The translations under genes and the position numbers were made by a program. From positions 1 to 64,000 of the forward strand of contig JAKPTE010000008.1 of NCBI GenBank assembly GCA_029571215.1: a stretch of 64,000 nt of DNA. Reading direction: 5' to 3'. The DNA comes from Bacteroidota bacterium. Lineage in GTDB: Bacteria > Bacteroidota > Bacteroidia > Bacteroidales > JAAYUG01. Of the stretch, positions 1 to 8,850 are shown one piece after another (the first letter of the stretch is position 1; each line of letters starts with the position of its first letter). The notes under the pieces were generated by a model. The model was not told where the DNA came from, did not search any database, and worked only from the letters and a program-made list of their open reading frames with translations.

Positions 1-3000
1 ATCTGCTGTTCGTAATTTCCGGCAAATTTGTATGAGACACCGGTAGGTAATTTCAATTCCCCTGATTCAATCTTTGCTTTAATGTGTGCATCGGCTTTTT
101 CTACCACATCAACCTCGGCTACTCCCGGTTGCTTATCGAAAATGACATAGCCTGTAAGAAATGTGTTCTCACTGCGGATCATTTGTGGCCCACGAGTATA
201 ATGCATCTCTGCCAGTTCTCCCAAAGGCACCTGAACACCTGTCATGGAAGGAACGAGTATTTTCTCTAATTCTTCTGGTGTATTGCGTAATTCTCGTGCA
301 TACCTTACCCGAACGGGAAACCGTTCACGCCCCTCAACAGTTGTCGTCAATCCCATACCTCCAACAGCACTCTGCAAAGCCTCCTGCACGTCGCTTATGG
401 TCATACCATAACGGGCTATGGCTTCCCGTTTTAATTTTATTTCAATATAGGGTGCTCCTACGGCACGGTCATAAAAAACCGATGATGGTATTATAGAGGG
501 AACCTCCTTCAGTATTTTTTCAAATTCCAGCCCTGATTTCTCGATTGTCTCCAGGTCTGGTCCATACACCTTTAATCCCAACGGAGCCCTCATTCCGGTG
601 GACAACATGATCAATCGTGTCTGAATTGGCTGAAGTTTGGGAGCTGAAGTAAGTCCGGGCAAATTTGTCACTTTAACTATCTCATTCCAGATATCGTCTG
701 GCTTTTTTATCTGAGGCCGCCATTGACGGAAATACTCACCGTTGTTGTCAGGAATCAGAAAAAAACTGACATTTTTCATGATCAATTGTGATAATCCGCC
801 AGATGGTGAACTTTGTATTTGTTCCCATTGCTTATCAATAAGAACATACAATTTGCCATTTTCTCTGTCGTATTTTATTCCCCTGATTCGATTAATATCA
901 ATCTTATCCCCCTCAACTTTTTTTCCATTTATTTCTATTTTATTTCCACTAACTTCATTTCTTACTTTTTTCAGATCAATCAAGAAATAACCAGCTTTAT
1001 CTGTTTTAAACCTTCTTCTGTGCCCATTCTCATCCAGAACATATTCGGGCTTATAATTTATTGTGTTTTCAAACATCTGCACCGGAGCGGGGTCGAGGGC
1101 TGAAGTCACCCTTCCCCATTTTCCAACAGCCGTTTCAACTTCAGGAATGGATGCAAGTCGCTTATCAAGGGTTTTTACATATTCAATATTTTGTTCAATA
1201 CCTGTATGTGGCATGCTGGTGGGCATCAAAAGAAAGGATCCTTCGTCAAGCGCAGGCATAAATTCTTTTCCAACACCTGGAAATATTTTCGTAGCATTCT
1301 GCCAAAAGCCGGTTTTCCTTAGTTCCCACCCTGCTTTTCCGAACCCTGAAGCCGCGAATCCGAATATCCTGTCGAAACCAAGCCAGATGGTAATTCCCAG
1401 TAAAACTGTGATAAAAGGTATAGCAAGAAATTTCCATTTGTGTGTCAGACACCACCGCAGTATAGGTTCGTAAAAATGGATGATCATAGTAAGCAGGGTA
1501 AGCACAAAAGCAACTAAACCTGCCACAAAGAGAAAATTCACCAGGAAGGAATTGTGGGCTCCCAATGGCAACCACGCATGAGTGAGGTAATAAAGGGCTA
1601 CCATAAGTGTAATTCCTATGTTGATATGATCAGGTATCTTCCTTCGGTTTTTAGGCCATTTATAGGATAAAAAGTTGTTTATACCAATCAGAGAAAGCGC
1701 AAGGGCAGGCCATGTGCCCCATATGACAATAAATACAACACCTGCTGCCATCAGAAAAATATTCCACAATTGACTGACTCGGCGTTTCTCGAATTTTATC
1801 GAAAAAATAAAATGTGAAAGCAATGGTAGCACAATAATTCCTAATACAAAGGAAGCAATAAGTGCAAATGTTTTGGTATAAGCGAGCGGTTTAAATAATT
1901 TACCCTCAGTAGCCTCCATCGCAAAAACAGGTAAAAAACTGACAACCGTGGTGGACAAAGCCGTAATAATAGCAGGTGATACTTCGGTGGTAGCACGTAA
2001 AATGACATTTTGCAAGGCTTTTCTTTTTACTCCTTGGTTTTCAGGCATTTCAAGATGACGTATCATATTTTCCACAAACACAATACCAACATCGACCATT
2101 ACACCAATGGCTATGGCAATACCTGAAAGTGCTACAATGTTGGCGTCAACTCCCGTCAGCCTCATGACGATGAAAGTCATCAGCACAGCCATAGGTAACA
2201 AACCGGAAATAAGGATGGATGCCCTCAGATTAAACACAAGTACAATAATTACTATAATACTGATGAGTACTTCGTGGGTAAGCGCCGATTCTAACGTTCC
2301 GATCGTTTCCCTGATAAGTCCGGTACGGTCATAAAACGGAACAATGGTTACTTTAGAAACAGTTCCATCATTTAATGTTTTGCTGGGCAATCCGGGAGCT
2401 ATCTCTTTAATTTTTTCTTTAACGTTATTGATTACTGCCATAGGATTTGATCCATAACGTGCTACTACCACTGCACCCACCGCTTCTGACCCGCCCTTAT
2501 CCAGTCCCCCTCTGCGTGTAGCCGGTCCGTAACTTACTCTCGCTACATCACCTATCCTTACAGGTATATTGTTTCTGGATGTAATTACAGCATTCCTCAA
2601 ATCATCGAGACTCTTAATGTACCCCAAACCTCGAATTACATATTCAACTTTGTTTAATTCTATGGTCTCAGCACCTATATCGAGGTTACTTTTTCTCACT
2701 GCGTTCATGATATCCATCACCGAAACACCAAAAGATTTCATGGCATCCGGATCAATATCCACCTGGTATTCTTTTACATATCCTCCAATAGAAGCAACTT
2801 CGGAAACACCTTCCGATGATGCCAGTGCATACTTTACATAATAATCCTGAATGGTTCTTAGTTCTTGTGGATCCCAGCCACCAGCAGGTTTTCCGGTTTT
2901 GGGATCACGCCCTTCAAGCGTGTACCAGAAGATTTGCCCAAGGGCTGTGGCATCAGGCCCGAGACTGGGTTGAACACCGGGAGGTAATGTTCCGGCGGGA

Positions 3001-3383
3001 AGTGAGTTTAACTTTTCGAGTATGCGTGAACGACTCCAGTAAAAGTCAACCTTATCATTAAATATGATATAGATAAACGACATTCCAAACATGGAGGTGC
3101 TGCGTATGGTTTTAACACCCGGAATACCTAACAACGCCGAAGTGAGCGGATAGGTAATCTGGTCTTCAATATCACGCGGCGAACGCCCCATCCATTCAGT
3201 TGCAATAATCTGCTGGTTATCCCCAATGTCGGGAATTGCATCCACAGGTACGGGATCCCTTGGCAGGAATCCTGTGTTCCAGTTAAATGGTGCACTAACG
3301 ATCCCCCATACAACGAATGTTATTACAAGGATAACGGTTACCAGACGATTTTTAAGGAAATACTCTATGATACGGTTTATCAT
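1..3383 (-). CDS. cusA: CusA/CzcA-type heavy-metal efflux RND permease (partial, C-terminus beyond left edge)
   Basis: Inner-membrane RND proton antiporter that would export Cu(I)/Ag(I) or a related metal through a CusB-like adaptor and an outer-membrane channel. The ORF track omits it because no stop lies in the window; I translated the minus strand from the ATG at 3383. About 1127 residues are visible. The N-terminus MINRIIEYFLKNRLV is typical, as are the porter segment ITYPLTSALLGIPGVKTIRS and the TM4 motif GVMVDVGIVFVENM, whose Asp is the proton-relay residue. The substrate-loop segment LLMPTSMPHTG is Met-rich as in Cu/Ag pumps. About 100 residues (roughly 1045 down to 740) are inserted in the periplasmic porter region after FENTINYKPE, relative to E. 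coli CusA. The adaptor and TolC partner are not visible and probably lie to the left. Metal specificity is inferred. Confidence 0.93.
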   Translation of the reverse strand, partial: MINRIIEYFLKNRLVTVILVITFVVWGIVSAPFNWNTGFLPRDPVPVDAIPDIGDNQQIIATEWMGRSPRDIEDQITYPLTSALLGIPGVKTIRSTSMFGMSFIYIIFNDKVDFYWSRSRILEKLNSLPAGTLPPGVQPSLGPDATALGQIFWYTLEGRDPKTGKPAGGWDPQELRTIQDYYVKYALASSEGVSEVASIGGYVKEYQVDIDPDAMKSFGVSVMDIMNAVRKSNLDIGAETIELNKVEYVIRGLGYIKSLDDLRNAVITSRNNIPVRIGDVARVSYGPATRRGGLDKGGSEAVGAVVVARYGSNPMAVINNVKEKIKEIAPGLPSKTLNDGTVSKVTIVPFYDRTGLIRETIGTLESALTHEVLISIIVIIVLVFNLRASILISGLLPMAVLMTFIVMRLTGVDANIVALSGIAIAIGVMVDVGIVFVENMIRHLEMPENQGVKRKALQNVILRATTEVSPAIITALSTTVVSFLPVFAMEATEGKLFKPLAYTKTFALIASFVLGIIVLPLLSHFIFSIKFEKRRVSQLWNIFLMAAGVVFIVIWGTWPALALSLIGINNFLSYKWPKNRRKIPDHINIGITLMVALYYLTHAWLPLGAHNSFLVNFLFVAGLVAFVLTLLTMIIHFYEPILRWCLTHKWKFLAIPFITVLLGITIWLGFDRIFGFAASGFGKAGWELRKTGFWQNATKIFPGVGKEFMPALDEGSFLLMPTSMPHTGIEQNIEYVKTLDKRLASIPEVETAVGKWGRVTSALDPAPVQMFENTINYKPEYVLDENGHRRRFKTDKAGYFLIDLKKVRNEVSGNKIEINGKKVEGDKIDINRIRGIKYDRENGKLYVLIDKQWEQIQSSPSGGLSQLIMKNVSFFLIPDNNGEYFRQWRPQIKKPDDIWNEIVKVTNLPGLTSAPKLQPIQTRLIMLSTGMRAPLGLKVYGPDLETIEKSGLEFEKILKEVPSIIPSSVFYDRAVGAPYIEIKLKREAIARYGMTISDVQEALQSAVGGMGLTTTVEGRERFPVRVRYARELRNTPEELEKILVPSMTGVQVPLGELAEMHYTRGPQMIRSENTFLTGYVIFDKQPGVAEVDVVEKADAHIKAKIESGELKLPTGVSYKFAGNYEQQ

Positions 3384-3698
3384 TGATTATGGTAATTTAC
3401 TTTTTTCAAACTAATCAATATACATATTTATTTTATTGCTGTTATTGACCGTTTCAGAGGTTCATTACTACGTATCAATGGAAAACCGGTGGTTCTATAA
3501 AATCCACAGAATGTAAATATTGCTCCGCAATTACCCTTGCCATTTCAAATCCCCTTAAAATTTTCTCTGATGGCAGGAAGGGGGCGAGAACTATGATCTT
3601 TCTAACAAATCCATGAGCCACCGGTTCGGACGACGCCATTTCCTGAATACCTGCAGAATTGCCGTTCAGATTAGCGTTTGAACGAATCTTTCCCGACA
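3384..3698. other. gap between cusA-like gene and HMBD gene; doubtful minus ORF 3475-3795
   Basis: About 315 bp. A minus-strand ORF (3475-3795, 106 aa) covers most of it and runs 97 bp into the HMBD gene in another frame. Its C-terminal half (MASSEPVAHGFVRKIIVL...) shows no family I recognise and no signal peptide or lipobox. It could be chance, or a decayed remnant such as part of an adaptor, since HMBD is often fused to a CusB adaptor in this phylum. I do not call it a gene. Confidence 0.3.
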
Positions 3699-3965
3699 CT
3701 AGTTCACAGATGTAGTATCTGTTATCTGATGACTTCCAATCGTGTCGCTGGAGGAAATTTCTTTCTTCACCAGAGTCATGCCGCATATCGGGCATTCTCC
3801 TGGTTTGTCGCTCTTTATTTCAGGATGCATTGGACAGGTATAGTAAACTTTTTCTGCAACTGTCTCTGTTCCTTTCTTTTCTTGATTTTTTGACGACTGA
3901 GAAGTGCATGCGGAAATAAATAAGCTGGCTCCTGCCAGAACCAGAATGAAAATTTGTTTTTTCAT
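3699..3965 (-). CDS. heavy-metal-binding-domain (HMBD) lipoprotein
   Basis: An 88-residue secreted lipoprotein with signal sequence and lipobox FISAC (Cys20). It is followed by one HMBD at about residues 41-68 with the metal motif [20 protein letters not shown]; the Cys, Met and His residues of CPMHP and CPICGM are the expected ligands. HMBD is usually found at the N-terminus of CusB adaptors or CopB ATPases in Bacteroidota. Here it stands alone, upstream of the CusA-like gene on the same strand, so a periplasmic Cu/Ag chaperone or buffer role is inferred. The domain call is secure and the function is not. Confidence 0.88.
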   Translation of the reverse strand: MKKQIFILVLAGASLFISACTSQSSKNQEKKGTETVAEKVYYTCPMHPEIKSDKPGECPICGMTLVKKEISSSDTIGSHQITDTTSVN

Positions 3966-4196
3966 GATCTTGAGATTTTAAGGTTTAACAAAAAATAAAA
4001 TGAATAAAAAATGGATGCACATGTAAGTGTCGCTTATGTTGCGTTAGGCTGACTTCTTTCTTTACAATTCTGTCATTTAAGATTGATAGAAAGCTTTTCA
4101 ATTCATTCTTTGATATAAGCTGAAAATTTTTCTTCATTTGAAAGAAAAGAAAAAGGCCTAAAAGCATACAATGTTCACAATTCCTTGAAAAAAATC

Positions 4197-4610
4197 TCAA
4201 CATTGCAATTCACATAAAAGTGCAAGTTTAACGGATGTCAACCTGAGGCTTCCTGGCAGGGAATTGGAGGTCTTAATCAGGTAGATAGGTTCTTCCAAAA
4301 CAATTATTATAGGATAGCCGGGAGGGGTTACCGGAACGTTTTGGAAAGCTTTTATCGAGGGTGGTTGGGGAATTTCATAAAAGCAATCAGAGGACAGGAA
4401 AGAGATAAAACTTCGGCAACAATCGTTGGTAAAGAAAATCGTCAATTTTTTGTCTGGATACTTCTCTGCCATTTGGCAGGTTCCTTTTTCTTCTGTGAAC
4501 GATAATCTGATAGAAGACACTTGTCCTGAACAAATATGTATTGCAAGGCCAAAATGCAGACCTGTAGTAAGGATAAGTGCCAGAATCAGTATGGATAAAG
4601 CTTTTTTCAT
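4197..4610 (-). CDS. HYC_CC_PP family small exported protein
   Basis: Small exported protein (137 aa from the ATG at 4610; the track start at 4661 adds 17 residues before the signal peptide). The N-terminus MKKALSILILALILTTG is a signal peptide. It is followed by the family signatures in order: AIHICSG (H-x-C), NDCCRS (CC) and IPQPPS (PP). The family is uncharacterised, and I know it as commonly lying beside metal efflux genes in Bacteroidota. Here it is the first gene of a minus-strand set leading to HMBD and CusA, so a periplasmic metal-related role is inferred. About 230 bp separate it from HMBD, and the ORF in that gap (3985-4203) looks like chance. Confidence 0.7.
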   Translation of the reverse strand: MKKALSILILALILTTGLHFGLAIHICSGQVSSIRLSFTEEKGTCQMAEKYPDKKLTIFFTNDCCRSFISFLSSDCFYEIPQPPSIKAFQNVPVTPPGYPIIIVLEEPIYLIKTSNSLPGSLRLTSVKLALLCELQC

Positions 4611-4710
4611 CCTTAATAGAAACATAAAAATACGCAATTTGTTCGATAAAAGATTTTTCATGAAAAGATGTTAGATTTACATGTCTGAACCATCACACCG
4701 TATTTTTGGC

Positions 4711-4718
4711 TAAATTTG
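4711..4718 (+). promoter_or_regulatory. possible -7 box for fhs
   Basis: TAAATTTG matches the Bacteroidota -7 consensus TAnnTTTG and lies 50 bp before the fhs ATG. No good -33 TTG is seen at the right spacing, so this is only a candidate. Confidence 0.35.
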
Positions 4719-4767
4719 AATGATGTGTTAAGGGTTAGAACCAAATGGATACCATAAACAAAATCCT

Positions 4768-6441
4768 ATGGCAAAAACAAATATCGAAATTGCCCAAAGC
4801 ACCAAATTAAAACCCATTGAAGAAATTGCACTGCAATTGGGTCTTCCAGAAGGCGAAATCGAACTGTATGGTCGGTATAAGGCCAAGATTCCGCTTCATT
4901 TCCTGCGGCCGGAAAAAATCGATCAAAACCGGCTGATCCTTGTTTCAGCTATTTCACCTACTCCGGCCGGTGAAGGGAAAACTACGGTTTCCATTGGCCT
5001 TGCCCAGGGGCTCAACAGGCTGGGAAAGAAAACAACGGTTGTGCTCAGGGAGCCCTCTCTTGGACCAGTTTTCGGAATGAAAGGAGGAGCGACCGGTGGT
5101 GGGTATTCACAGGTTCTGCCTATGGAAGATATCAACCTTCACTTCAACGGCGATTTTGCTGCGGTAGAAAAAGCGCATAACCTTCTGGCGGCTCTGATTG
5201 ACAATAACATCCAAAGCAAAAAGAGAAGCCTGAATCTTGATCCGCGTACGGTTACCTGGCGCAGGGTGATGGATATGAACGACCGTTCTCTGCGCAACAT
5301 TATCGTAGGCCTTGGAGGAACCGCTTCCGGGATTCCCAGGGAAACTGGCTTCGATATTACCGCCGCATCCGAAGTAATGGCAATCTTGTGCCTTGCAGAG
5401 AATATCAGTGACCTAAAAACACGAATGGGAAATATTTTCATTGGCTTTACCTTCGACAAGAAACCCATTTATGCCAGGGATCTGAAGGCGAACGGAGCAA
5501 TGGCTGCCCTTCTGAAGGATGCCATCAAACCGAACCTGGTTCAAACTATCGAAGGAACGCCGGCCATTATACACGGTGGTCCTTTTGCCAACATTGCCCA
5601 GGGAACAAATTCGGTTATAGCCACCAAAATGGGATTGTCCTGGTCTGAGTATGTGGTAACGGAGGCCGGTTTTGGATTTGATCTGGGTGCAGAAAAATTC
5701 TTTGATATTAAATGCAGATATGCCGGGCTCTATCCTTCAGCTGTCGTTCTGGTGGCTACGATAAGAGCGCTCAAGTATCATGGCGGAGCTGACCTCAAAA
5801 ACCTTCGGGAACCCAATCAGGAAGCTCTTGCAAAAGGTATTGAAAACCTTGGCAAACATATAGAGAACATTAAGTTGTTTAACATCTGTCCTGTTGTGGC
5901 CATCAACCGCTTCGAATCCGATACCGAAGAGGAAATTCGTTTCGTTGCTGATTACTGCTCGGCAAAAGGTGTTCAAGCCGAAGTGGCCGACGTCTATGCT
6001 AAAGGTGGGGAAGGAGCCCTTGCCCTGGCCAGACGTGTAATTCTTACTGCCGAAAAATGTCCGGGAGAATTTACGCCCCTGTATGACTGGAACTGGAGCG
6101 TGGAGAAAAAAATTGAAACGATTGCCCGTAAGGTATATGGCGCTGAGGCAGTTGATTATACACCCAAAGCCAAAATCCATCTCCGTAAAATACTGGATCT
6201 TGGACTTCAAAATCTTCCAGTTTGTATTGCAAAAACACAAAAATCCCTGTCCGATAATCCTGAATTGCTTGGAAGGCCCAAAGATTTTGTCGTAACGGTG
6301 CGGGAAATTGAAATTGCTGCCGGAGCCGGATTCCTGATTCCCATTACGGGAGAAATTATGCGCATGCCCGGTTTACCCGATGAACCGGCCGCTGAACATA
6401 TTGATATTGATGAAAATGGCCATATAATTGGATTGTTTTAA
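4768..6441 (+). CDS. fhs: formate--tetrahydrofolate ligase
   Basis: Cytosolic enzyme that makes 10-formyl-THF from formate, THF and ATP, feeding purine, fMet and serine/glycine one-carbon metabolism. At 557 aa it is full length. The P-loop TPAGEGKTT is at residues 65-73. It is followed by REPSLGPVFGMKGGATGGGY and VLPMEDINLHFNGD, both hallmark segments of the family. It ends with the usual C-terminal IDENGHIIGLF. The gene stands alone on the plus strand and converges with glycerate kinase. No acetyl-CoA pathway genes accompany it, so a general one-carbon role is more likely than acetogenesis. Confidence 0.97.
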   Translation: MAKTNIEIAQSTKLKPIEEIALQLGLPEGEIELYGRYKAKIPLHFLRPEKIDQNRLILVSAISPTPAGEGKTTVSIGLAQGLNRLGKKTTVVLREPSLGPVFGMKGGATGGGYSQVLPMEDINLHFNGDFAAVEKAHNLLAALIDNNIQSKKRSLNLDPRTVTWRRVMDMNDRSLRNIIVGLGGTASGIPRETGFDITAASEVMAILCLAENISDLKTRMGNIFIGFTFDKKPIYARDLKANGAMAALLKDAIKPNLVQTIEGTPAIIHGGPFANIAQGTNSVIATKMGLSWSEYVVTEAGFGFDLGAEKFFDIKCRYAGLYPSAVVLVATIRALKYHGGADLKNLREPNQEALAKGIENLGKHIENIKLFNICPVVAINRFESDTEEEIRFVADYCSAKGVQAEVADVYAKGGEGALALARRVILTAEKCPGEFTPLYDWNWSVEKKIETIARKVYGAEAVDYTPKAKIHLRKILDLGLQNLPVCIAKTQKSLSDNPELLGRPKDFVVTVREIEIAAGAGFLIPITGEIMRMPGLPDEPAAEHIDIDENGHIIGLF

Positions 6442-6558
6442 GAATTTTTGCTTCTGACTGTAACCCGATGTTCAGAGAAGCCTGCATTTCAAAAAATAAA
6501 TGTCTGATTGGGGACGATCCATCAGTCTCATTATTATCTGGTGTTTGAAAATTGTTTT

Positions 6559-7689
6559 TCACCTTCCCTGGAGATATCCTGCTAACATTTGGCATGCCTG
6601 CCTCAGAAGCTGCTTTGAATCACGCTGAATCTCCTCTGTACCGGGCACATGGTCAAACAGCGTAATAACCTTCCGTATTCCAGGCGGAAGTATCCTCTCA
6701 ATGGTTGAACTTGCTGTGCCGGCAACCACAATTACAGGTTTGCCTTCCCTTACGGCCATCTGCCGGACCCCTTCCACGGTTTTCCCCTGGAGAGTTTGTT
6801 CATCATATCTGCCTTCTCCGGTGATCACATAATCACAGTTCTTCAGTTGTTCACCGAACCCTGTCAACCTGGCCACCATATCAAATCCGGGAAGAAGCAA
6901 AGCACGGCAAAAGGCCATTAGCCCGAAACCCAGGCCACCGGCTGCTCCTGCCCCGGGAATCATGGAATAATCTTTTCCTGTTTTCTGTTCCACAAGCCGG
7001 GCAAGTTTTTGTAACCCGTGGTCCAGAATTTTTACATCAACAGGAGATGCCCCCTTTTGCGGCCCGTAAACAAAAGCTGCACCTTCCTTTCCGTACAGCG
7101 GCGCCGTGACATCACACAAAACCCTGACCTTGCTCTCAAGTACAAGATCATGAACAGCACGATCATCATAATCTTGAATCTTGATGAGATTTTTACCAAT
7201 GGGATTTACCAGGTTTCCTGATTTGTCATAAAAGCGGTATCCTAAAGCAGAAGCCATTCCTGTTCCACCATCATTCGTGGCACTTCCTCCCAGACAAACA
7301 ACGATTTCCTCGCACCCGCTTTCAAAAGCATGCACCATGAGTTCACCGGTTCCAAAAGTTGTAGTAAAAAGAGGGTTGCGCTCTTTCTCCTGCAGCAATG
7401 AAAGTCCCGATGCCGCTGACATCTCTATATATGCTTTCCTGCCATCCTTGTCCGTTCCGTACCGTGCGGTAATTTTTCGAAACAACGGATCATTCACCGC
7501 AACGGAGCGAAAATGACCGCCGCTGTGCCGTACTAAAATATCTACCGTTCCTTCTCCGCCGTCAGCCATCGGAAACTGAATAATTTCGCCCCGAAAGCCT
7601 CCTTCTGTGAGGCCTTTTGAAATAATCTCCGCCACCTCGACGGCATCTAATGAGCCTTTGAATTTATCGGGTGCAATCAAAATACGCAT
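6559..7689 (-). CDS. glycerate kinase (GK1/GarK family)
   Basis: ATP-dependent kinase that phosphorylates D-glycerate, normally to 2-phosphoglycerate in this family. At 376 aa it has the family length. The start MRILIAPDKFKGSLDAVEVA is diagnostic, and the central motif CLGGSATNDGGTGMASALGY and the later GLGFGLMAFC and VITGEGRYDEQTLQGK segments agree. The product enters glycolysis, so with fhs and the PLP enzyme next door a link to serine/glycine/glycerate turnover is plausible. The genes are on different strands and not one operon. The gene is divergent from the PLP enzyme, 55 bp away. Confidence 0.95.
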   Translation of the reverse strand: MRILIAPDKFKGSLDAVEVAEIISKGLTEGGFRGEIIQFPMADGGEGTVDILVRHSGGHFRSVAVNDPLFRKITARYGTDKDGRKAYIEMSAASGLSLLQEKERNPLFTTTFGTGELMVHAFESGCEEIVVCLGGSATNDGGTGMASALGYRFYDKSGNLVNPIGKNLIKIQDYDDRAVHDLVLESKVRVLCDVTAPLYGKEGAAFVYGPQKGASPVDVKILDHGLQKLARLVEQKTGKDYSMIPGAGAAGGLGFGLMAFCRALLLPGFDMVARLTGFGEQLKNCDYVITGEGRYDEQTLQGKTVEGVRQMAVREGKPVIVVAGTASSTIERILPPGIRKVITLFDHVPGTEEIQRDSKQLLRQACQMLAGYLQGR

Positions 7690-7744
7690 AACGGTTAACA
7701 GATTTTATTCTAAATTTAGTGTTTTCTTTAATTAATACCCTAAT

Positions 7745-8842
7745 ATGCTGTCAATAGTCCGTCCTGTTCTGCTCCTTGATGAGCAACGTGTGCGGCAGAA
7801 CATCAGCCGTATGGTAAATAAAGCTAAACACCATGGAGTTGCTTTTCGACCCCATTTTAAAACACACCAGAGTGCAGAAATAGGTGGCTGGTTCCGGGAT
7901 TTCGGGGTAAAAAAGATTACCGTTTCTTCCCTTCAGATGGCATACTATTTTGCTGAATCTGGCTGGAAAGACATAACCATAGCCTTTCCGGTGAATGTTT
8001 GTGAACTAAACCAAATACAGGATCTTGCTTCGACCGTTCATCTCAATCTGCTTGTTTCTTCATCTGAGGCCGCTGACATACTGGCACGTGATATTAAAAC
8101 GGATACTGGCATATTCATCGAAATTGATACTGGATTCAAACGCAGCGGAATGGATGTCGACAATATAGATGCTATCGAAAAAATACTCATTCGTATAGGC
8201 ACAAACAAATACCTTCGTTTTGAAGGCTTTTTGACCCATACAGGTCAGACATACCTCGCCGCAGGTCCTGAGCAAATCCGCAGCATTTCGGCAGAAACAT
8301 ATGCTCAATTGAGACGGCTAAAGGAAGCTTTCCACTCGGCTTATCCGCATGCCCTCATTTCCATAGGAGATACGCCTGGTTGTTCTGTTATGGATGATTT
8401 TTCGGGTATTGATGAAATCAGACCGGGAAATTTTGTTTTTTACGACTTGATGCAATTGCAATTGGGTGCCTGTCAGCCCGATGAAGTGGCCGTTGCTATG
8501 GCTTGCCCTGTTGTTGCTGTATACCCCGAAAGGAATGAGATGATCATCTACGGTGGCGCCATCCATTTTTCGAAAGAGTTCATTACGATTCCGGAAAAGG
8601 GACCCGTCTTCGGAATGATGGTTTACTTAAGGAAAGAACAGTTCACTGAACCTGATCCAGACATCTGGATCAGTAAACTTTCGCAGGAACATGGCACAGT
8701 GAGAACGGTTCCTCATCAGGCCGCCCATTTTTCAGTTGGAGATATTTTATACTTTATGCCGGTTCATTCTTGCCTGACGGCCAATCTCATGCGCGAGTAC
8801 CATACCCTTTCAGGTGAAATCATTCAGACTATGAACAGCTGA
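7745..8842 (+). CDS. D-threonine aldolase / D-serine dehydratase-like PLP enzyme
   Basis: Fold-type III PLP enzyme of the alanine-racemase N-domain class that acts on D-hydroxy amino acids. It is 365 aa. The PLP lysine is K39 in FRPHFKTHQSAEI. The C-terminal domain keeps the metal pair in PVHSCLTANL (His341, Cys343), matching the Zn ligands of eukaryotic-type D-serine dehydratase. The substrate-barrel segments FEGFLTHTGQTY and ISIGDTPGCS fit the family. Whether the activity is aldolase (D-Thr to Gly plus acetaldehyde) or dehydratase (D-Ser to pyruvate) cannot be told from sequence. It overlaps no neighbour and ends 8 bp before a convergent lipoprotein gene. Confidence 0.85.
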   Translation: MLSIVRPVLLLDEQRVRQNISRMVNKAKHHGVAFRPHFKTHQSAEIGGWFRDFGVKKITVSSLQMAYYFAESGWKDITIAFPVNVCELNQIQDLASTVHLNLLVSSSEAADILARDIKTDTGIFIEIDTGFKRSGMDVDNIDAIEKILIRIGTNKYLRFEGFLTHTGQTYLAAGPEQIRSISAETYAQLRRLKEAFHSAYPHALISIGDTPGCSVMDDFSGIDEIRPGNFVFYDLMQLQLGACQPDEVAVAMACPVVAVYPERNEMIIYGGAIHFSKEFITIPEKGPVFGMMVYLRKEQFTEPDPDIWISKLSQEHGTVRTVPHQAAHFSVGDILYFMPVHSCLTANLMREYHTLSGEIIQTMNS

Positions 8843-8850
8843 AGCAAACC

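Noticed and set aside
3985-4203. Minus ORF of 72 codons between HMBD and HYC_CC_PP genes
   Set aside because: Low-complexity Phe/Leu/Lys/His content in AT-rich DNA, no signal peptide, domain or start signal.
4197-4661. Longer start for the HYC_CC_PP protein
   Set aside because: The additional 17 residues precede a normal signal peptide at 4610.
5737-6240. 167-codon minus ORF inside fhs
   Set aside because: Antisense shadow of a well-conserved gene with no features of its own.
6442-6558. Possible terminator between fhs and glycerate kinase (CTTCTGA...TCAGAGAAG)
   Set aside because: The stem is interrupted by a bulge and has no T-run on either side.
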